Assembly: GCA_035765635.1 (NCBI GenBank)
Contig: DASTWZ010000021.1
Location: forward strand, 1 to 64,000
DNA from: EW11 sp035765635
GTDB taxonomy: Bacteria; Verrucomicrobiota; Verrucomicrobiia; Opitutales; Opitutaceae
DNA length: 64,000 nucleotides
Reading direction: 5' to 3'
Of this stretch, positions 33,861 through 41,644 are shown piece by piece. The translations under genes and the position numbers were made by a program. Each line of letters opens with the position of its first letter. Position 1 is the stretch's first letter. A model generated the notes under the pieces. The model did not search any database. It was not told where the DNA came from and was given only the letters and a program-made list of their open reading frames with translations.

Positions 33861-36800
33861 ATGCGTCTCCTCCGACTGACCTCCTGCGTCTGCGCGGTCC
33901 TGCTGTCGCTAGGATTCATGGCGCCGGCGCTGGCGCAGGATTCGCTCGAGCAAGGTTTCAAGACTCCGCCGGATTCCGCCAAGCCGCGCACCTGGTGGCA
34001 TTGGACGATGAGCAACGTCACGAAGGACGGGATCACGAAAGATCTCGAATGGATGAAACGCGTTGGCATCGGCGGTTTCATGTTGGCGGACGTCAACGTC
34101 GGGCGCGGCCAAAGCGTCGAACCAAAAATTCCGTACGGCACGCCCGAGTGGTTCGACGCGGTGCGGCACGCGGCCGGCGAGGCCGATCGGCTCGGGTTGG
34201 AAATGGCGATCTTCAGCTCGCCGGGTTGGAGCGAGACGGGCGGTCCCTGGGTGAAGCCGGAAGAGGCGATGAAGAAACTCGTCTGGAGCGAAATACCCGT
34301 CGAAGGCCCGCAGCGATTCAGCGGCAAACTTCCGCAACCAGCGTCGAACAACGGTCAGATCCGAAACACCGGCGCAACGTACTACGCCGGCAGCGGCGGT
34401 GATCCAACTTACTACGGGGACAGTGCGGTGCTGGCGTATCGGAGCCCGGACGACGAACGCGATGCGGCGGCGGCAAAGCCGATCGTGACCACGAACAATG
34501 GCCCCGTCGACGGCACGCCGTTGCTCGACGATCAACTCAACACGCTGCTCACGATTCCTGCGCCGGCCGATGGCGGCCCGGCCTGGGTTCAATTCGAATT
34601 TCCCGAACCGTTCGCCGCGCGCGCAATCACGCTCGGGGGCCGCGGCGGAAGCGCGAACGGCATTCCGGTCGGACGCGTGCTGGCGAGCGATGACGGCATC
34701 ACGTTTCGCACGCTCGTGACGTTGCCCGGTTCGCAACTTTACCGCCAAAGCATGGTGCGCACGTATGCGTTTCCGCCGACCCGGGCGAAATTCTATCGCA
34801 TCGAGATGACCGGCGCTCCGCTCGGACCGGCCGCCACGATGAGCCAGGCCGCGGCGTATCCGGCAAAGCAATACATCTTGAGCGAGGCGGTTCTGCACAG
34901 CGGCGCTCGTGTGCATCGCTGGGAAGAAAAAGCGGGATTCAGTTTCTTGTTTGAATACGAAAGTGTCCCCACGCCCGGTGTGCCGTCGGCGGAAACAATC
35001 AAAGCGCAGGACGTCGTCGACCTCACGAGCCGCATGAAACCCGACGGTTCCATCGAGTGGGACGCGCCGCCGGGAAAGTGGACGATACTGCGATTGGGAT
35101 ACTCGTTGACGGGCGCGAAAAATCGTCCGGCGACCGCAGCGGGTTCAGGCTTTGAAGCCGACAAGCTTAGCCGCGAGCACATGGAGGCTTACATCCGCGG
35201 TTACTTCGATCCGTTGCAAAAAGCGCTCGGTCCGTTGTTCGGGCGGAGTCTGCGCTACGTGATGATGGACAGTTGGGAAGCGGGTACGAACAACTGGACG
35301 GATCGCATGTTGCCGGAGTTCGTTCGCCGTCGCGGTTACGATCCGCGGCCGTACCTGCCGGCGCTGACCGGACGCATCGTCGAAAGCGCCGACGTGAGCG
35401 ATCGTTTCCTGTGGGATTTTAGGCGAACGCTCGCGGACATGTGGGCCGACCAGCACTACGGCACGATGGCGGAGGAGCTGCGAAAACGCGGTCTCGGGAT
35501 TTACGCGGAAGCGTCGGGCGTGTCGCTCGAAATGCCGGAGGACACGTTGCTCAACAAAAGCAAAGTCGAGATTCCGATGGGCGAATTCTGGGTGCGCGAT
35601 CTTCATCCGCGGCTGATGTATTTCCAGGACGTGCGCGGCGCGGCGTCGGCGGCGCATGTTTACGGCAAGCACATCGTGGCGGCGGAGTCGTTTACCGGCG
35701 GTGGATTCGAGGCTCCGTTCACGTTGAAAAAAGTGGCCGACTACTGGTTCGCCCAGGGCGTCAACCGCATCGTCTTTCACACGTCGGCCCACCAGCCGCT
35801 GGATACGAAGCCGGGAAACATGATGGTCGGCACGCATCTTCACCGAAACATCACCTGGGCGGAGGAAGCGGCGCCGTTCGTGACGTACTTGGCGCGAAAC
35901 TCGTTCATGCTGCAGCAGGGGAAACCGGTCGCGGATCTCTGCTATTTGTTGAATGAAGGCGCGCCCTCGACGCCTCCCATCTGGGGCGCCGGCACGCTGC
36001 CGGTGCCGCCCGCGGGATATGACTACGATTTCATCAACGCGGATGTGTTGCTCAATCGCCTTGGCCTCGACCAGAACGGCAGACTCACACTGCCTGACGG
36101 CTCATCGTCGGGCTATCGCGTGCTCGTGCTGCCGCAAACTCATGCGATGCGGCCGGAGCTCGTTCGCAAGCTGCGCGACCTGGTCCTCGGCGGCGCGATC
36201 GTCGTCGGACCAAAGCCGACCCACTCGCCCAGTCTCATGCATTATCCGAAGGCGGACGAAAAAGTGCGCGCGCTCGCCGAGGAAATTTGGGGCGATCTCG
36301 ATGGCGTGAGCCGGACGATTCGCCACGTGGGCAAGGGCGTCGTGATCTGGGGTTGGCCGCTCGACCGTGTGATGGAGATGCAGGGCATCGAAAAAGATTT
36401 CGAGTCGAGCCGCGCGCTCGACACCGACCTCGCCTGGGCGCACCGGCGGAACGACGACGCCGACATCTACTACGTCGCGAATCTCGGCGAGCGCGCGCAA
36501 AACTTCGAGATGCGCTGTCGTGTGGCGGGACGCGAGGCGGAGGCGTTTCGACCGATGACGGGGACGATTGAGCCGTTGAGCTATCGGATCGACGACGACC
36601 GCACCACGGTCGAGATTCCGATGGAGGGACACGAGGCGGCGTTTATTGTTTTCCGCCGCACCGCGTCGGAGACTTCGCGCAGCATCCCGGCGCTCACGAC
36701 TGAAACGCTCGAGACGATCGACGGCCCGTGGAAAATCAATTTTCCCGCCGGACTCGGCGCGCCGGCATCGGCCGAGTTTTCCGAGCTGCACTCCTGGACG

Positions 36801-37223
36801 CTCGAGCCCGACGACGGTTTGAAATATTTTTCCGGAACTGCGGTTTACACGAAAACGTTCGAGGTGAAATCGGAATGGCTGAAACCGGGCGCAGGCGCGC
36901 AAATCCTGCTCGACCTCGGCCGCGTGGGAGACGTCGCGAACGTTTCCGTGAATGATCGTGAAATCGACGTCGTTTGGGCGCCGCCCTATCGTGTCGATGT
37001 GAGCCACGCTCTTCGGCCGGGCGAGAATCGCCTCACGATTCGCGTGACGAACGAGTGGACGAACCGAATCGCGGGCGATCGTGCGTTGCCGGCGGAAAAA
37101 CAAGTGCTGCATCTTCCGCCCGCCACCGGACCGGCGGCGAGACTCGTGGAGGCGTCCGCGAACGCCTTGCCGGAATCCGGACTGCTCGGCCCGGTCAAAC
37201 TGGTTCGAGAATCCCGCCAGTAA
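33861..37223 (+). CDS. Secreted GH106-type alpha-L-rhamnosidase
   Basis: The 1120-residue protein has a signal peptide (LTSCVCAVLLSLGFMAPALA) and the GH106 start QGFKTPPDSAKPRTWWHWTM. The N-terminal TIM barrel includes WMKRVGIGGFMLADVNVGRG and SSPGWSETGGPWVKPEEAMK, a jelly-roll insertion near residues 230-330, the DSWEAGTNNWTDRMLPEF and ESFTGGGFEAPFTLKKVADY barrel strands with candidate catalytic Glu residues, and C-terminal galactose-binding-like strands. It would release rhamnose from rhamnogalacturonan. The frame is open back to 33375 inside GH28, but ATG 33861 fits the signal peptide. A truncated paralogue lies at 52486. Confidence 0.92.
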   Translation: MRLLRLTSCVCAVLLSLGFMAPALAQDSLEQGFKTPPDSAKPRTWWHWTMSNVTKDGITKDLEWMKRVGIGGFMLADVNVGRGQSVEPKIPYGTPEWFDAVRHAAGEADRLGLEMAIFSSPGWSETGGPWVKPEEAMKKLVWSEIPVEGPQRFSGKLPQPASNNGQIRNTGATYYAGSGGDPTYYGDSAVLAYRSPDDERDAAAAKPIVTTNNGPVDGTPLLDDQLNTLLTIPAPADGGPAWVQFEFPEPFAARAITLGGRGGSANGIPVGRVLASDDGITFRTLVTLPGSQLYRQSMVRTYAFPPTRAKFYRIEMTGAPLGPAATMSQAAAYPAKQYILSEAVLHSGARVHRWEEKAGFSFLFEYESVPTPGVPSAETIKAQDVVDLTSRMKPDGSIEWDAPPGKWTILRLGYSLTGAKNRPATAAGSGFEADKLSREHMEAYIRGYFDPLQKALGPLFGRSLRYVMMDSWEAGTNNWTDRMLPEFVRRRGYDPRPYLPALTGRIVESADVSDRFLWDFRRTLADMWADQHYGTMAEELRKRGLGIYAEASGVSLEMPEDTLLNKSKVEIPMGEFWVRDLHPRLMYFQDVRGAASAAHVYGKHIVAAESFTGGGFEAPFTLKKVADYWFAQGVNRIVFHTSAHQPLDTKPGNMMVGTHLHRNITWAEEAAPFVTYLARNSFMLQQGKPVADLCYLLNEGAPSTPPIWGAGTLPVPPAGYDYDFINADVLLNRLGLDQNGRLTLPDGSSSGYRVLVLPQTHAMRPELVRKLRDLVLGGAIVVGPKPTHSPSLMHYPKADEKVRALAEEIWGDLDGVSRTIRHVGKGVVIWGWPLDRVMEMQGIEKDFESSRALDTDLAWAHRRNDDADIYYVANLGERAQNFEMRCRVAGREAEAFRPMTGTIEPLSYRIDDDRTTVEIPMEGHEAAFIVFRRTASETSRSIPALTTETLETIDGPWKINFPAGLGAPASAEFSELHSWTLEPDDGLKYFSGTAVYTKTFEVKSEWLKPGAGAQILLDLGRVGDVANVSVNDREIDVVWAPPYRVDVSHALRPGENRLTIRVTNEWTNRIAGDRALPAEKQVLHLPPATGPAARLVEASANALPESGLLGPVKLVRESRQ

Positions 37224-37239
37224 AACGGGGCCGATTTTT

Positions 37240-37272
37240 TTTGCCCACGAATCACACGAAGAGCACGAAAGC
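37240..37272 (+). repeat. Palindromic repeat family B, copy 8 (outer arm only)
   Basis: Only TTGCCCACGAATCACACGAA and the following GAGCACGAAA remain, with no inverted partner, between the GH106 and CE15 genes. Confidence 0.65.
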
Positions 37273-37383
37273 GAATTTAGGAATTCCCCCACTCGCAGCG
37301 AACACGCGGAAACATCGAATTCTTCGAACCCACCGTATTCAGTTTCTTATTACGCCCAATCCCGTCTCGAGCTTTCAACTGCC

Positions 37384-38682
37384 ATGAAAATCTCGCCTTG
37401 CTTCCTCGTTCTTGCCGCGACCTTTGCTGTTTCCAGTTTTGGACAAATCATCGATACGCCGGACGGCGTCGTGGCCGGAATTCCCGCGAATTACACGGAG
37501 GCGAAAACGGGCGCCTACACCCTGCCCGACCCGTTGCGTTTCGCGAACGGCGAGGCGGTGAAAGACGCCGAAGTATGGGCAACGCGCCGCCGTCCGGAGA
37601 TCTTCCGCATGCTCGAGGAGAATCAGTTTGGCCGCGCCCCTGGTCGGCCGGAGAAGATGACCTTCGACGTCTTCGACAAAGGCACGCCGACGTTTGACGG
37701 GCAGGCGCTCCGCAAGCAGGTCACGATCTATTTTTCCGACGATCGCACGAAAAACTACGTCGATGTCCTTCTCTATTTGCCGGCGCAGGCTGAAGGCCCT
37801 GCGCCGGTTTTGCTGATGTTCGGATGGTCGGCCAACAATCTCGCGGTGAACGATCCCGGAGTGAAACCCGGCCGCGCTTGGGATCCGAAGTCGAAGACGC
37901 GAGTGGAAGCGAAAGAAGGTATGCGACGCATTGGACGCACGCTGGATGTGGCGCAATTCGTTCAGCGCGGTTTCGCCGTGGCGACGTTCAACTACTCGGA
38001 CATCGATCCCGACGCGCCGGATGCGATCGCTCAAGGCGTGCGCTCGTTGTATTTGAAATCTGGAGACACGACGTTTCCTGCCGATGAGTGGGGTTCGATC
38101 GCCGCGTGGAGTTGGGGCGCGAGCCGGATCATCGACTATCTGGAGACGGACCCGCAGATCGACGCGAAGCGCATCGCGATCACCGGAGCATCCCGGCTGG
38201 GCAAAACCGCCTTGTGGACGGCGGCGTGCGACCAGCGGATCGCCTGCGTGATCGCCAGCGTTTCCGGCGAGGGCGGCGCGGCGTTGAGTCGTCGCAACTA
38301 TGGTGAAACCGTGGCGCATCTCGTGGCGCCGACGCGTTACGCGTATCAGTTTGCTGGAAACTATCAGAAGTGGGCCAACCGCGCGAACGAAGCGCCGTTC
38401 GATTCTCATTTTCTCCTCGCGCTGATCGCGCCGCGACCGCTTCTGCTGCAGACGGGAAACACCGACAAATGGTCAGATCCTTACGGCGAGTTCTTGGCCG
38501 CGAAAGCCGCGACATCGGTGTACGAACTCCTCGGAAAAAAGGGCATCGAAGAATATTCGCTCCCCGCACCTGGCAAACCGCTCCTGAACACCGTCGGCTA
38601 TTTGATGCACGAAGGCGGCCACGGCGTGATGCCTGCCGACTGGCCGGTGTTTCTTGATTTCCTGGAGAAATATTTGAAGTGA
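37384..38682 (+). CDS. Secreted glucuronoyl esterase (CE15)
   Basis: The 432-residue enzyme has a signal peptide (MKISPCFLVLAATFAVSSFG) and matches glucuronoyl methylesterases. The catalytic elbow GASRLGK (the family's G-x-S-R-x-G-K) has its Ser at residue 270. The conserved NDKW-like block appears as TGNTDKWSDPYGE, and the His is in MHEGGHGVMP near residue 413. A glutamate in SGEGGAA is a candidate for the acid. The enzyme cleaves esters between lignin and glucuronic acid of xylan. It is downstream of the rhamnosidase after a short repeat and may have its own promoter. Confidence 0.92.
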   Translation: MKISPCFLVLAATFAVSSFGQIIDTPDGVVAGIPANYTEAKTGAYTLPDPLRFANGEAVKDAEVWATRRRPEIFRMLEENQFGRAPGRPEKMTFDVFDKGTPTFDGQALRKQVTIYFSDDRTKNYVDVLLYLPAQAEGPAPVLLMFGWSANNLAVNDPGVKPGRAWDPKSKTRVEAKEGMRRIGRTLDVAQFVQRGFAVATFNYSDIDPDAPDAIAQGVRSLYLKSGDTTFPADEWGSIAAWSWGASRIIDYLETDPQIDAKRIAITGASRLGKTALWTAACDQRIACVIASVSGEGGAALSRRNYGETVAHLVAPTRYAYQFAGNYQKWANRANEAPFDSHFLLALIAPRPLLLQTGNTDKWSDPYGEFLAAKAATSVYELLGKKGIEEYSLPAPGKPLLNTVGYLMHEGGHGVMPADWPVFLDFLEKYLK

Positions 38683-38740
38683 TCGCGCGTGTGAGAACGC
38701 GCGGGGCGCGGCGCAGCTGCTGACTGGACAGCGCGGGAAA

Positions 38741-38772
38741 AGCAAAAAAGCAGCTCGCGTTTGCGAGCTGCT
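38741..38772 (-). terminator. Intrinsic terminator for the minus-strand gene ending at 39007
   Basis: On the minus strand, AGCAGCTCGC and GCGAGCTGCT form a perfect 10-base stem with a 4-base loop, and the stem is followed directly by TTTTTTGCTTTT. This is a textbook rho-independent terminator. It lies about 235 bases past the stop, with repeat C copy 2 in between. Confidence 0.8.
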
Positions 38773-38774
38773 AA

Positions 38775-38980
38775 AGATGCCGGCGTGGACGCCAGCGCTC
38801 CCAGAGCCTCTGCGCCTTGAAAAGGCGCACTCGGCGGCCGAGCGTCGGCCAGTCGCCGAGTGCAGGGATCGGCCGAGCGTCGGCGTCTCGCCGATGTCGG
38901 CCTCTGGGAGCGCTGGCGTCCTCGCCGGCATTCTTTCCTAATGTCCGCGCCCGCAAGGCGCGGACGGACTCGATCGCCAC
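38775..38980. repeat. GC-rich palindromic repeat family C, copy 2
   Basis: The arm GATGCCGGCGTGGACGCCAG pairs with CTGGCGTCCTCGCCGGCATT at about 38912-38932. The ATGTCCGCGCCCGCAAGGCG hairpin and GGACTCGATCGC follow, as in copy 1. Nothing else is seen between 38683 and 39006 apart from the terminator. Confidence 0.8.
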
Positions 38981-39006
38981 AAATCCGCCCGTAACGTCGC
39001 CGCTTC

Positions 39007-39765
39007 CTACTTCCGCGCCTGGTTCAACGCCGCGAGCTGGGCCTGGCATTCGGCGATGATGCGATATTGTTGATTAATCTCCAACATCTCGCGCTCAGTC
39101 AGCCGCTTCTTGGGCAAATTGCGATCGAGATAGAAAAGCTTGAGCATCGAATTGAACTCCAGCCCAGGCCCCTCGAACGCCACGCCAGGATTCAACTTCG
39201 ACGTCACGTACTGGAATTGTGAATACGACGACTCCTGCGTCTTGCGAACATCGACGTGCGCAAAATCAGGCCGCATCGCGCCTTCGTGAAACCAGTAATC
39301 GCCATACGAGGTGACGCGCATGCCGGGTTTTATCGGAATCGCTTCGACGGGTTGATTGACGATGTTCTGAACAATCTCGATCGCCCGGCGCAGACGGCGC
39401 TCCACCGTGGACGCAGCAACCTTGTCTTGAGCCGCTGTGGCGCCAGTGGAACTCGGCGCCGCCGACGAGGCAGAGTCCGAAGTCGCCGTGCCATTCGATG
39501 AGGCAGCCGCGGAATGAGCGCCACTGGAGGACGCTACGGGCGAGATCGAAACGACCACGTCCGATTTCAATTTCACCGTCATATCCGGGTAAGTGAGGAC
39601 ACGCGTCTCGCCAGCGGTCATCTGACTTTTCGGCGGACCTTTCTCAGCGAGAACTTGCTCGAGCGTGTCCCCGACCTTGGCGCAATACGCGGTGTTCGAA
39701 CTCAAGAGAGCCGCGGCAAACGCGGTCGACGCAGTAAACAAAATCCCGCGGAAAAATTTCTTCAT
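39007..39765 (-). CDS. Exported protein of unknown function (252 aa)
   Basis: The protein starts MKKFFRGILFTASTAFAAAL, a signal peptide, which fixes ATG 39765. The first mature part, AKVGDTLEQVLAEKGPPKSQMTAGETRVLTYPDMTVKLKSD, resembles small SmpA/OmlA-like outer-membrane folds that track a key Gly-Lys-Pro turn. A Ser/Ala/Thr-rich linker (about residues 80-120) leads to a second domain of unknown type with the segment IKPGMRVTSYGDYWFHEGAM and a charged C-terminal helix. No family is certain. A strong terminator lies downstream. Confidence 0.75.
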   Translation of the reverse strand: MKKFFRGILFTASTAFAAALLSSNTAYCAKVGDTLEQVLAEKGPPKSQMTAGETRVLTYPDMTVKLKSDVVVSISPVASSSGAHSAAASSNGTATSDSASSAAPSSTGATAAQDKVAASTVERRLRRAIEIVQNIVNQPVEAIPIKPGMRVTSYGDYWFHEGAMRPDFAHVDVRKTQESSYSQFQYVTSKLNPGVAFEGPGLEFNSMLKLFYLDRNLPKKRLTEREMLEINQQYRIIAECQAQLAALNQARK

Positions 39766-40240
39766 TGGATGCGTCGTGCCCACGTTTCGAAGAAGTCATT
39801 CAGTATGAGAAATTCGGTTCAACCCTACAGTTGGGATGAACCCAGTCGCCGGGCCAGTTTAGAAAATATTTTATATTCAATGCGCCCTTACGCTTCGCTC
39901 ATGGTGAAGGAAGAAGGAACAACATTGAATGAATGCCTGAACCTTTCGAGGCAGCGCAAAACGTCGGGCAAAGCGCCCTTGCTGGGCCGCGCCCATGTGA
40001 CTCATCGCCTCCGTTAGGCTTACGGCTTGCAACGGAGCGCCGGCCTCCGGCCGGCCAGCCGACAAATCCGTCCCGCTTCGCGGGACACTAGAAAAATTAG
40101 CCGACCGGAGGCCGGCGCTCCGTTGCGTTGTCGAGCCCTACGCTGCCTAACGCCACGCAGCGATATCTTGGTGCTTAAAGACCTCCGTCGCTCGGCGCTC
40201 GTCATTTGACCGACCGAACTCCGCGGAACAACGTACCCAC
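39766..40240. other. Intergenic region with repeat D and no gene
   Basis: Bases 39766-40028 show no gene; an open frame through 39880-40017 is present but its sequence has no protein character. The segment GTGACTCATCGC...GTTAGGC at about 39996-40018 recurs at 62588-62609. Bases 40029-40126 are repeat D copy 2. The rest leads to the DUF488 start. Confidence 0.5.
40029..40126. repeat. GC-rich palindromic repeat family D, copy 2
   Basis: A perfect 22-base inverted repeat starts GCAACGGAGCGCCGGCCTCC and ends GGAGGCCGGCGCTCCGTTGC, with a GTCCCGCTTCGCGGGAC hairpin in the loop. It is the cleanest member of the family. Confidence 0.85.
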
Positions 40241-40681
40241 ATGAGCAAGCTCAAGAAGGCTGCGGTCGGGGACAAACCTGCGCTCCCGAAGAAACCGGCC
40301 ATTGCCATCAAACGCGCTTACGATGCGCCTGCGGCTTCGGCTTCGGATGGGAAGCGATTCCTCGCAGAGCGACTTTGGCCGCGCGGAATCAAGAAAGAGG
40401 CGTTGAAGCTGGATGGTTGGCTGCGCGATGTCGCGCCGAGCACCGCGCTGCGCAAATGGTTCGGCCATGACCCGGCTCGTTGGGAAGAATTTCAGCGCCG
40501 CTATCGCGCCGAACTCGATGCCAATCCCGAAGCCTGGCAGCCCATCCTCGACGCCGCGAAAGCCGGCCCGGTGACGCTGCTCTTCAGCTCGCGCGATACG
40601 GAACACAACAACGTCGTCGCGCTCCGCGACTATCTGTTGTCAAAACGCGAGCGCCGCAAAAACTCGCGGTCTTCCCTATGA
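40241..40681 (+). CDS. DUF488 (YeaO-like) family protein
   Basis: The 146-residue protein carries the DUF488 core IAIKRAYDAPAASASDGKRF and LAERLWPRGIKKEALKLDGW, then LRDVAPSTALRKWFGHDPAR and the closing VTLLFSSRDTEHNNVVALRD. The family function is not established; an iron-binding or metabolic role has been proposed for relatives. A basic 20-residue N-terminal extension precedes the usual start. The stop overlaps the start of the SGNH esterase gene by four bases (ATGA), so the two are translationally coupled, an odd partner for an exported enzyme. Confidence 0.9.
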   Translation: MSKLKKAAVGDKPALPKKPAIAIKRAYDAPAASASDGKRFLAERLWPRGIKKEALKLDGWLRDVAPSTALRKWFGHDPARWEEFQRRYRAELDANPEAWQPILDAAKAGPVTLLFSSRDTEHNNVVALRDYLLSKRERRKNSRSSL

Positions 40682-41562
40682 ATAAACATCACGGCCTGCC
40701 CCGTCTTCTCGCCTGCCTCACCTTCCCCATTTTGCTGACTGTCGCCGTCGCGCAAACCTCGGCGCCAGCGACCAAATCCGCTCAGCCGGCCACACCGTCC
40801 ACGCCGCCGGCCAAGGTCGACGCCAGTGCGCCGATTCAGAAACAAAACAACGCGCGCTTCCTCGAGCTGCACGAATCATTCCTGCAACGCGCGAAATCGG
40901 GCCCGATCGACCTGCTTTTCCTCGGCGATTCCATCACCGAAGGCTGGAAAAAAGCGCCGCATATCTGGGAGCACTATTACGGGAAATTGCAGCCGGCGAA
41001 CTTCGGCATCGGCGGCGATCAGACCCAGCACGTCATCTGGCGCATAGAGAACGGCGAACTCGACGGCATCCACCCGAAGGTGGTCGTGCTCATGCTGGGC
41101 ACCAACAACACCGCGTCGCACACGGCCGAAGAAATCGCCGCGGCGGACAAGAAGATCGTCGAGCTGATCCGCGCCAAGATCCCGTCGACCAAGGTGCTCG
41201 TGCTCGCGGTATTTCCACGCGGCGCCCGCAAGAACAAGGAAGGCGTCATCACCCCTGAAGCGATCGCCGAGGCCAGCCGCCGCATGGCAGTAATCGACGC
41301 CCTCAACCCAATGCTCGCAAAACTCGATGACGGCGTGAACGTGCGCTTCCTCAATATCAACGAGCGCTTTCTCGGTCAGGACGGAAAGATTCCCTTCCCC
41401 ATCATGCCTGATCAACTCCACCCGACGGCCGCCGGTTACCAACTCTGGGCCGAAGCGATGCAGCCCTTGCTGGATGAAATGCTGAACCCTCCGGCCGCGA
41501 AGCAATCTTCGGCCACGGACACTCCCTCGACGAAAGCACCGGCCGCAGCTTCCGCTCACTAA
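40678..41562 (+). CDS. Exported SGNH/GDSL esterase
   Basis: The 294-residue enzyme has a signal peptide (LLACLTFPILLTVAVA), a Pro/Ala/Thr-rich linker, and SGNH blocks: LLFLGDSITEGW (block I Ser near residue 85), FGIGGDQTQHVIWRIENGEL (Gly block), LMLGTNNTASHTAEEI (Asn block) and PDQLHPTAAGYQLW (Asp and His near 245). It resembles platelet-activating-factor acetylhydrolase-like carbohydrate esterases found in plant-polymer degraders. It is coupled to the DUF488 gene and ends at a shared hairpin facing the histidine kinase gene. Confidence 0.92.
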   Translation: MNKHHGLPRLLACLTFPILLTVAVAQTSAPATKSAQPATPSTPPAKVDASAPIQKQNNARFLELHESFLQRAKSGPIDLLFLGDSITEGWKKAPHIWEHYYGKLQPANFGIGGDQTQHVIWRIENGELDGIHPKVVVLMLGTNNTASHTAEEIAAADKKIVELIRAKIPSTKVLVLAVFPRGARKNKEGVITPEAIAEASRRMAVIDALNPMLAKLDDGVNVRFLNINERFLGQDGKIPFPIMPDQLHPTAAGYQLWAEAMQPLLDEMLNPPAAKQSSATDTPSTKAPAAASAH

Positions 41563-41587
41563 GCCGTTTCAACAAAACGTCACGTCA

Positions 41588-41639
41588 TGGGATTGCAGGG
41601 GAATCGTAGGCCGAGCTCGCCTATTTCCCTGCAATTCCA
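41588..41639. terminator. Bidirectional hairpin between convergent genes
   Basis: The sequence is symmetrical about GAGCTC at 41613-41618. Its arms are TGGGATTGCAGGGGAATCGT and ATTTCCCTGCAATTCCA, imperfectly complementary over about 20 bases. It lies between the stops at 41562 and 41645. No clear T-run is present on either strand. Confidence 0.5.
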
Positions 41640-41644
41640 CCGTC

